Below, piece after piece: positions 51,860-61,100 of a stretch of DNA of 64,000 nucleotides. This stretch comes from Lateolabrax maculatus (taxonomy: Eukaryota > Chordata > Actinopteri > Acropomatiformes > Lateolabracidae). The stretch spans positions 7,186,501 to 7,250,500 of the forward strand of contig CM062201.1 in the NCBI GenBank assembly GCA_031216445.1. The letters run 5' to 3'. The first letter of the stretch is position 1. Each line of letters starts with the position of its first letter. The translations under genes were made by a program, and so were the position numbers. The notes beneath the pieces were generated by a model. The model was not told the origin of the DNA, searched no databases, and worked only from the letters and a program-made list of their open reading frames with translations.

Positions 51860-53122
51860 AGTCAAAAAATTCAATCTAATCATTTAATTCTACAGTGACT
51901 ATAAAGTTTGGATCTACCTGTACCCATCAAAAGGATATCTAAGATGCTTGATTAAGTCATTATGAATCCTACAGATTCACAGATCAGTGGTCCTCTCCTC
52001 TTCTACCAAACATGCAACACTGTGCATAAACTGCTGTTGGTACTATTGTTGCTTGACTACCATGGGACTACCATAGCTATCCCTAAAAATGATGCGTCAT
52101 GTTCTGGTAGGGCTTAATGCTGTATTTGAGTAATGTCTGCTGATTGGGAGGAATGGGAAACTTCATGTTATTCCAACTGGGGCCATTGTTAGCCTTAGCC
52201 TCACCGTACAGTTTAAGTGTTAATATTGGGCTTTATTTAGATGCAACTGCAAGCCATGGTGGCTAAAACTTCTTTGCCACAGGTTGATTAACACTTCCGA
52301 GTTTTACTTGAGAAATATCATAACTATGAGAATTTCTTGAGGCCAAATTGAACTTTTTTTTCCTGTACTACACTGTTCATAATAGCCTGAAAAATATGGA
52401 GGGAACACAACATTTGCATGAATAAAATTTAAAAAAAAAACAATTTACCAAGCTAAACTGTTGCCTTCAGTTGTAGCAATATTAACTTGGGGAATTGTCA
52501 TTTTTTCACATCCATACCACCTGCATAGAATTTTGTTTTATAGCTTATTGAGGCGAAAATCTGTTGGTCAAATCCTCAAAAACGTACTTGACTACACTTG
52601 GCAGTTTTTATTCTCCAGATAATTATTCACCGAGTACAATAGGTGGGCTAATATCCTTCAGACTAAAATAAACAACCAGATATGTGCCTTTCGGGTATAG
52701 CCATAGTAGGACACCTAAACCTTTACTTCCAAAGTATTGGTTTATTGGAAGTGACATGCTGAACACATGGCGTCTTGCCCGTGCAGGTGGGTAGACATTC
52801 AGGCCAGGATAAGGAGCTGGGCTGTGGCCAGGTAGGGGATGAGAGCCGCCCCCAGCATCTAAAGCAGATGTTACCTCATGAATCCTTGCCCAGGAATCTG
52901 TGACTCATACCAAATCCCTCCTTCTGCTTAACAAAAATCCCTGAGAACCTGTGGAGGAATGAAATGGGGAAAGGGAAAGAACATGGGGTGGTGCAGGGTA
53001 AATCATGAAGTGCGTGACAGAGGGAGGGAAGAATGAAGGTGGGAAGGATTAACGGATGGATGGATAGTAGATGATTAAGGTGGGTGGAGGAGAAAGTGCA
53101 AGAGTAAGCTCACCTTTTCGGA

Positions 53123-53135
53123 CCCCCCCCCCCCC
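53123..53135. repeat. Poly-C run
   Basis: 13 consecutive C. Confidence 0.85.
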
Positions 53136-53443
53136 GAGTCTAGATGGAATGACAGGCTCCATCATAGGGGAAATATTTCAAAAGCACGGCTGAGTGAAGA
53201 GGCAGAGCAGAAAATAAACAGGAGCGAGGGCAGAGGAATCAAAGCCGCGGACTGATGAAAGTGCTCCCTACATCCTGTCTGTCACTTAGCAGAGGAGGCC
53301 GACCGCCTGTTAGGACAAGAGCCCTTTGTTGCTGTGAGTGTGCATACATTTTGTGGCGCTCGAGTGGTTTTATGTGTGTGTGTTGAAGTCAAGTGACTGC
53401 ATGTGTGTTTCATCTCTCTAAAGCGCCCTCCCTGTCCGTTAGT

Positions 53444-53488
53444 TCTCTCTCTCGCTCTCTCTCACACACACACACACACGTACACACA
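53444..53488. repeat. (CT)n(CA)n compound microsatellite
   Basis: CT units broken by one CG, then about 9 CA units, then GTACACAC. Confidence 0.88.
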
Positions 53489-54569
53489 AAGCCCTCCAGT
53501 GAAAGCACACGTCTAAAGGAGAGGTGAGTGTTGCCGATTGAGTGAGTTGATGTCTCATCAGAGAAATATGTCTGGCTCGGCCGGGCCTTTGAGAGGGAGA
53601 GGGGCCCTTGGGTGCAAAAGTAGGGATCTGCTCCCCTTCCCAGCGTTGTTACATTTCATTTCCCACCCCCTTACTCCCTCACCCTCTCATTTTCTCCATG
53701 TAAAGTGCTGTAAGGCTGCCAGGCTCTCTTTTTGCTTCTCCTCCCTCTGCAAAACCACATCACATGCGCAGTATTACACATTAACACACACATTAGCACA
53801 TGCACACCGCTGCACACTGATTACAGTGTCAACCTGATTGGGATTTAATGAACTTTATGTAACTTTGCTTGTTAATTACCAAATCACACCCCAATTAAAT
53901 CTGCAATAGCAAAAAGTGCATAATGTTTCCGCTTTCTTGCGACCATAATGAGCTTATGCTTGTAGAATATTAAAAAAGTGTCATACTATATACAAGACAA
54001 CACTAAATAGTTATTCAAAAGCAAAAGAGAAAGACTTTGATCTTTTTTACTTAAAATATACAGTAGGTGTCATCAGAATAAAAGCATGAATGTTTACATC
54101 ATTTAGTAAACACAATCATTATCATAAGTCAGTTTTAATGTGTCAAGGTGATTCAAGTCTGCCATTCATTAAGAGCAGCAACTGCTTCTAACATTCTTAT
54201 ACTATATTAAACAGAGTTCAAACACAGGTTATTTTAAGACTACTTTAAACCAGATGCTTGTGCGTGGCATAAACCTTTAAATTAGGTGGTGGTCCTTCCT
54301 ATTTAAGCTTATAAAGTACAAGTTTAGTTCAGCTACAGTTTTAGTTCTCTAATTGAAAGGCTCATCAGACTTTAAAGCAACTGCTGCTCCAGTTATTACA
54401 ATTGCTAACATGTTTTTCTCCATATCAGTTCACTTTTTCAAAACTTCTCTCTTTTCCAACATGCAGCGCAGCACAACAGTTAATCTCACATCCAAAATCC
54501 TAAAATTAAATCCGGTAATGCAATACAAAACTATACATATTCACTTGCATAAGATAGATAGTGCAGGTC

Positions 54570-54905
54570 AACCCTGTCTTCTGCATTTAGGTCACAAGTT
54601 CTCATCCACATCACAGGATCTTTAGGCGTGCCTGATCCATCCCTGCCAATCTTCTGCAGATATGTCCAGACATCCAGCATTCATCGGGTCCAAGAGGGAC
54701 ATCCGATCATGTGCATGGTGGTCATAAACTTTCCACCTCCATGAGGAAAATGATTCTCTATGGGGTGTAGGAGTGGAGAGTAAGGTGGAAGGAAAGGTGA
54801 CACCATCCTGGGATGGGCTGTAAACCACTCTGTGACCGGAAGAGAAGCCACATCAACCCATACAATTACTAAACCTTCTGGATTCTGCCTCACCTGCCCC
54901 TTTTC
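54570..54905 (-). mobile_element. IS630-type DDE transposase fragment, frameshifted
   Basis: Minus-strand reading gives TEWFTAHPRM, LPPYSPLLHPIENHF, then after a frameshift near 54750 SSWRWKVYDHHAHD, MSLLDPMNAGCLDISAEDW and QGWIRHA, with a further CDVDENL after an internal deletion. This is the C-terminal half of a transposase family common in fish genomes. NPIE has become HPIE, and the DN of the second catalytic block is altered. Not functional. Confidence 0.8.
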
Positions 54906-56361
54906 CTCACCTGGTATGAGTCATCAAGGAATTAAAATAGGTGCTCAGTGTCCCAATTAGGAATTTATGCATTTTCTTAATTTCTTTTTTTGTAGCTTTT
55001 GAATGTAAATTTAATAGTTTTGAGAAAAGTATGTAAATCACATGTGGTATAAATAAGCAGAGTTTCAGTGGTGGTTGATTTGGGTGAGAAGACAGGTCAT
55101 GAAATTCGAAAGATGTGGCCATGGGATGCATCTTGGGTGAAAGCAATGAAAAGGGATTCACTGTTTGGTCCGTCCACACTGACTACTGCTGTGCTGACTG
55201 TGTGAAAAGTTTTGAAAAAGTGAACTCATATAGAGAAATGTGATTTAGCTATTGTAAAAAAAAACAACAACAACAAAAAAACTGTAATCACACACTTAAA
55301 AAAACATTATTGACGGGGTCACAGTGAGAATGTCACCTGCTGGATTCACATCAACAAATGATTGTTCCAGGTAGGCAGCTAATGCATTCAGTGATGTTTT
55401 GACACAGCACAGAAGTGACTAATGAATGTGTTTTTTCTCTGTGATGATCACATGGATTTCTTTTGGAGTGCAGTAGGTGCAGATGAGTCCAGTGAAATAC
55501 GTCCATTAAAAACTTGAGTATCGGCTCTTTACATTGTTGTGTAAGGTTGGGAGAGGTGTCTGTTGATACTGGGGTTTCATTATAGCCTACATTTCTATCT
55601 ATCTTGAAAGTAAACTACTTACCATTTTGGGTGGGACCTCCTGGAGCTTCCTTGAGGACCCCTCATGGTCCCAAGACCCCAGAGTGGGAACAACTGGTAT
55701 ACCTGGGTCAAGGGTCAAGGGAGTGAGCAAAATGTTTGTTTGCAAGAGGAGACATCTATCATAACATGACCTCAACCTAATGATGGCAAACATGTAAAAG
55801 AAGATGGTCATTATGGTTCATTTTCATGATGAAAATGCATTTGACATTTAGGGTCCAATTTCCTACAACTTCCTACAATTTCCAAGGGTATGGGTCTAAT
55901 TGGTGTGTTGCACTGTGGTAAATGTCACCGTTCAGATGTGGAGCTAGAAGCAGTCAAATCTGTTCCTATGATAAAATATGATTGGTTACCTGGACAATGT
56001 CTCCCCCCTGAGGCTGAAAATGATTTATACTGTAAAAATAACCCAAGGCATCCACACATGTATACATTATACGATTGCCATTATCTCATTTCCTGCCAGT
56101 TTATTTATGTTTTAGTTTTAGTTGTCTTGTGCAGAAGGTCGATGGCATTTCCTATACACACGTGCTACTAAGAATAGTTTCTTTTGCTATGGTCACATTC
56201 TCATTACATATAATGAATGTTGTCAGGTGTGCACATAATCATTTCAAACATATCTTTTACGTATTTTTTTAAATTTTTCACAGTGGGCAGATCCCAGTAA
56301 CTAAACTAGTTCACTGAAAATATCTGAAAGAGTTCTGGTAACCAAGTATGCAGTGTTTCCA
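54906..56361. other. Intergenic DNA between two decayed transposons
   Basis: No gene recognised. AT-leaning sequence with an A-rich run with CAA repeats at 55257-55280. It lies between the IS630-like remnant and the LINE remnant. Confidence 0.6.
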
Positions 56362-56362
56362 T

Positions 56363-56413
<51 letters not shown>

Positions 56414-56850
56414 ATTACTTTATTCATCCCCGAAGGGAAATTAGGTCGTCATAGCAGCCGGTATATTTAAATACAATAAAATACAATACAACAATAAAAT
56501 ACAATACAATAGAATAAAATTAAATGTTCCAGTATATGGAGCGGAGTGTTGTACAGGGTACACAGTGCAAGGAGACATTTAGTGCAGTTCTGTGGTGGTG
56601 ACTCTGACAGAGGTAGATGAGTTGTGGAGTCTTATTGCGGTTGGGAGGAACGATTTCCTGTAGCGTTCCTTAGAGCAGCGGGGTTGAATGAGTCCGTGGC
56701 TGAAGCTGCTCTTTAGCTTGTCCAGTGTTTTGTGGAGGGGGTGAGAGGGATTGTCCATGATTGCCAGCAGTTTTGCCAGCATCCTGTCCTCCACCACCTC
56801 CTCCAGGGTGACAAGCTTAGAGCCAACCACAGACTCAGCTGTTGCACACT
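56362..56850 (-). mobile_element. 5'-truncated L2/CR1-like LINE with GATA-repeat tail
   Basis: The minus strand encodes LKSSFSHGLIQPRCSKERYR and KSFLPTAIRLHNSS, the C-terminal end typical of reverse-transcriptase ORFs of fish LINEs. It is followed by a short 3'UTR with TTTCCCTTCGGGGATGAATA and a (TATC)n tail, seen as (TAGA)n at 56363-56412 on the plus strand. Coding similarity starts at about 56840, so the copy is severely 5'-truncated, as expected of target-primed insertion. Confidence 0.8.
56363..56412. repeat. (TAGA)n microsatellite (LINE tail)
   Basis: About 12 pure tetramer units at the 3' end of the antisense LINE copy. Confidence 0.92.
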
Positions 56851-57299
56851 GGACAGTTTTCTTATTTGTATCTTCTTTGTTTTGTTTTTTTATTGTCAAA
56901 CTATTCCTTTTTTTGTAGGCTATTATATTTTCCTGTTTTTGTTTTTTTTTGATGGATGACAATCACAGAAGACAGCATTTTGTCATACACGTAAAAATAA
57001 AAATAGAATACTACAGTAAAGAAGTGTTTGATTCATAGGAAACTTCTTCTTACTCTCTGTGCATTGTGTACAGTAGTCCTAGGATGGAATATAAAATGGC
57101 CCCAGGTAGTTTTGCAACATTTAAAGAGAAAATGACAATAATAAAGGCCTAAAAACTAGATTTTGGCACATTTTAAAACAGGGCATGAAGCAATGATGCA
57201 GCACCTAAAGCTACTTATCATGCCCGTGTGAAATATCATACCCTTCTCTCTGGAATGTATAAGAATAAAGTATAAAGTCTCACAGAGAACATCAAAAGT
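56851..57299. other. Intergenic DNA just upstream of the mtor promoter
   Basis: T-rich at 56876-56950, otherwise AT-leaning with nothing recognisable. A sharp change to GC- and CpG-rich sequence occurs near 57320, marking the mtor promoter. Confidence 0.6.
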
Positions 57300-57982
57300 T
57301 CAAGAGCCAGTGTCTCAGGGGCTTCACGCAGCACGCCTGCGCAGACGGCGCGGGGCTCTCTGCGCAGCCCGCTCTGCTCTGCGCAGACAGCCCTGCGCAG
57401 CTCGCCGTGTCGAACAGACTCGACTGTGCCATACCGCAGGTAGCTGAGGTCGCCCTGCGCTAGCCAGGCAGGCGTACAATGAGAGATATTGCGCAGGAGC
57501 CGGACAGCAACTCAGTGGCCGCCGTAGAAATATAAAGACGTAAGTGGCGCACAGCGACCCTGCCTGCTTGCGGACGGCTCGCTTCGTCGGGCAGCGCAGC
57601 GTTAGCGCCAGCTCACGTTAGCCAGCTCACGCCAGCCAGCGTGAAACGCTCATGGGGCTCTGAGTTAGCCTGGACCTGAGCTGCACGGCCCGGACGTGTC
57701 CGCTGTGTCCCGGCGCAGTGAAGGACGCCGTGTCTCCGGCCCGTCGTGATGTCTCTGTCCACGAGGCTGACAGTTTGTTTCACCGACTAACCAGACACAC
57801 GAGCCGGCTAGCTGCAGCGGCAGCTAACAACAACACTGACCTGTGTCAACAGCCCGGGACAAATACACACTTTCTTTCCCAGTATGATACGCGTACTCGT
57901 CTGTCTTTGTCTCCGTCGCATTTGTTTTGATAACCCAGAGTGTTTTAGCGAGAGCATATCCGTTTTGTTTGTCTCCCCGCAG
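57300..57982 (+). promoter_or_regulatory. mtor: mtor CpG-island promoter, probable non-coding exon 1 and intron 1
   Basis: The sequence turns GC- and CpG-rich at about 57320. TGCGCAG, the half-site of NRF1-type elements, occurs at 57338, 57361, 57380, 57394 and 57490. There is no clear TATA box, although ATATAAAG occurs at 57530-57537. A non-coding first exon is implied because the coding exon starts with an acceptor at 57981-57982. The best donor by eye is GAC|GTAAGT at 57540; CGCAG|GTAGCT near 57440 is an alternative. A short imperfect tandem (GTTAGC...CAGCTCAC) lies at 57601-57630. If transcription starts downstream of the GTAAGT, small upstream ATGs at 57652 (3 codons) and 57749 (13 codons) would fall in the leader. 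Confidence 0.65.
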
Positions 57983-57996
57983 GCCCGGCCGTCCAA

Positions 57997-58125
57997 ATGG
58001 TGATCATGTCAGGCACAGCCACTGTGCTGCAACAGTTTGTCAGTGGGCTGAAGAGTCGCAATGAAGACACCAGGGCAAAATCTGCCAAAGATCTGCAGCA
58101 CTATGTGACTACAGAGCTCAGAGAG
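57997..58125 (+). CDS. mtor: mtor first coding exon (exon 2)
   Basis: The exon begins at 57983 after the acceptor CCCCGCAG, with 14 nt of 5'UTR before the ATG. It codes residues 1-43 (MVIMSGTATVLQQF...TTELRE) and ends at donor GAGAG|GTAAC, phase 0. Two in-frame start codons lie 9 nt apart. The second (58006, MSGT...) has A at -3, whereas the first has C at -3 but G at +4, so the true start is uncertain. The match to mTOR begins at VLQQF. Confidence 0.9.
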
Positions 58126-61100
58126 GTAACAGACAGACAGACAGAGAGAGACCTGTCATGAGGAGATCCTTCCAACATACTGTACACTGAATGCGTGTGG
58201 TGGCCCTCAGGAGCTGGAGAGTGATCAGCATGGAGTGGATATGAAGCCACACTTCAGTTTCGTTTAAACTATTACACAACACGGGGAGGAATTATAACAG
58301 ATGTTTTTCCCTTCCCAAAGATTGTAGACTTTTTTAAAACCGCCTCGTTTTTTACTTTAACTGTAGTTACGCACAGATAAATACATTGTCAGTACAAGTA
58401 GCAGTCACCGATCTTGCTTTTCCTACCTACTGGTTTTTGTGATACTGGTTTTGTGCCTTCCACAGTTGAGCCAAGATGAAGCCACTACATTCTATGATGA
58501 GTTAAACCATCACATATTTGAGCTGGTATCCAGCTCTGATGTGAATGAGAAGAAAGGAGGGATTCTCGCCATCGGTACGTTTAACTTTTCATTTACTTGA
58601 GGTCTGGTGGAATTAGCTTGAGATACGTTACTGCCCTGGATGTATGTTACGTGAAAATGTGTATAACGTGAAACTGTTTATGACTGTGACTCAATCATTT
58701 GTTTCAGTGAGTCTGATCGGGGTCGAGGGAGGCAATGCCACCAGGATCAGCCGCTTTGCCAATTACCTGCGCAATCTGCTCCCCTCCAGCGACCCTGTGG
58801 TGATGGAGATGGCCTCTAAAGCCATGGGCCACCTATCTATGGCAGGGGACACCTTTACTGCTGAGTATGTGGAGTTTGAGGTGAAGAGGGCCCTGGAGTG
58901 GCTGGGAGCAGACAGGAATGAAGGCAGACGCCATGCTGCAGTAAGTGACAAGCAGGCAGCAGGGACTGTGTTGTTTGTTGTTGAAATAGCACCACTTCTT
59001 TGTGGTGTTTATGTGTGGTGGAGATACGGGCAAAGGACGGTTAGGGTTGGGGGTTAGGGTTAAAACTCTTAAAACTGTCTACACTGTTATTGACTTTCCC
59101 CCCAAAAAATGTAAATACATGATTTTTGCATAAAGGTTTTTCTTCAGCATCAACTTAGTTTTTGTCTTTGTCAAGTTAACAGTTTCAAACCTATCTTAAA
59201 ATTAACTGCTGTCCCAGCTAACAAATTCACAGATAAGGAGTCAGTTGTTGAACAGTAGATATGAATGATTAGTATAGGTTTCTGCAACACACTTGCACTC
59301 TGGCCCTGTTGATCTTATCTGCAATTATTCTCTGTTGCAATGAGGAATCTGAAATGAAAACACCAAGCTTAGGGGAAATAATGCTAAAATACAAAACACT
59401 GATCAAATCAAATGTATGCCTTTTTCTAGCTTGGGCAATTTTGAAATAGATGGAATTCCTTGTCAGGGTCTCAGTCCCTCTATATTATATTATTTTTGTG
59501 GACAGTTATCCATGCTGACGGACACAATCATGCTATTATTCACCTTTTCTTTAAAGTTCTTATTTGTCTGTTTGTGTTCGATTGCTTGATTTCCTGCCAA
59601 CAAACAGGACAAACTGATGGAGTCTCAGTTAGTTGAGATGAGATGCTGTGCTGTTTTGCAATCCGATTGCGTGGCTTCGGTTGATAAGACAAGTGTATTA
59701 TCTATGCAGTGAACTAGTGCAACTCTAATTAGAAGACTCTGTTGCTAAGCTTTGTACACCAATAATCTAGTCATAATATGACTAAAACAGCAATGTGAAC
59801 AAGGTGGAGCCAATGGAAAAAGCATACACTAATGTTATGTTAATGTATTTATGCTCATTATTATTGGAGGCAGTACAGGAGTAATCATAATCACAGAAAT
59901 ATTTCTGGAATACTTTCATTTCAGTGGCACAATTCTATCTGAACACACCATCTCTCACTGCATTTCCCTTCACTTGATTGCATGATGGTGAATGAATGTT
60001 CCACGGGTGGGACACTTTGCTCTGTCTCTTCCGTTATTTATTTTTTTTATCGCAGAATTCTTACAAAGATGGCCGTAAGGTTGCATCACGCCAGAGAAGC
60101 AACTTCAGAATAGAAATAGGATTTTAGCAACTTAATATAACATTGTTTTTGTAAACAAATTCTACTGATGTTTGATCAGTTTAAGGAGAGGAGAAAATGG
60201 TTGCCAGTAAAGAAGTGAACCCAAGAAAAGCAACTCATGATCAACCATAAAACTATCTTCTGTCTTTTCCAGGTGTTGGTGTTGAGGGAGCTTGCTGTGA
60301 GCGCACCAACTTTCTTCTTTCAGCAAGTGCAGCCCTTTTTTGACAACATCTTCTACGCAGTATGGGACCCCAAGCAGGCCATCCGAGAAGGGGCTGTATC
60401 TGCACTGCGAGCCTCTCTCATCCTCACCACACAGAGGGAGACTAAGGAAATGCAGAAGCCACAGTGGTACAAAGTAAGACATTCCACTGTACCTTGGCAA
60501 ATCCCATTTTTTGTTCTTAAAGAAGTGTCTTTCCTCAGTGCATTTTGTATTTGCCAGGGGAAAACCCATATCATTGTTATAGGCAACATACGTGTTTGTC
60601 TTACTGTAACAGCAAACCTTTGAAGAGGCAGAGAAAGGCTTCGATGAGACTTTGGCCAAAGAGAAAGGGATGAATCGTGACGACAGGGTCCACGGCGCTC
60701 TTCTGATCCTGAATGAGCTGGTTCGCATCAGCAGCATGGAGGGAGAGGTGAGGGACAAATTCACTGTGGAAACATTCTCACATCCACAAGCGAGACACTC
60801 CTCTCACTCAGTTTTGTCTCTATGACAGCGCATGCGTGAGGAAATGGAGGAGATCACGCAGCAGCAGTTGGTCCATGATAAGTACTGCAAGGAGCTGATG
60901 GGATTTGGAACCAAGCCCCGCCACATCACACCTTTCACTAGCTTCCAGTCGGTGCAGCCGCAGCAGTCCAATGCCCTCCTGGGCCTGCTGGGCTACAGCA
61001 CGCCTCAGGGCTTTCTCACTTTTGGAGCCGCGCCGGTACCTGCCAAGAGCTCGCTGGTGGAGAGTCGATACTGCCGTGAGCTGATGGAGGAGCGATTCGA

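Larger units (their letters stand above)
45176..54569. other. Intergenic desert between agrn and mtor
   Basis: About 9.4 kb without a recognisable gene. Open frames are at most about 108 codons and show no domain. Visible content: an AT-rich stretch with TATATA runs at 47711-47795, a (GT)n tract at 51641-51688, a GCTGT pentamer run at 51841-51859, poly-C at 53123-53135 and a CT/CA tract at 53444-53488. A possible CNE-like patch at 50900-51210 includes the inverted pair ACTGGC (50925-50930) / GCCAGT (50940-50945). Confidence 0.7.

Noticed and set aside
60162..60764. 200-codon minus-strand open frame
   Set aside because: Antisense shadow of mtor exons 5 and 6 and the introns around them.
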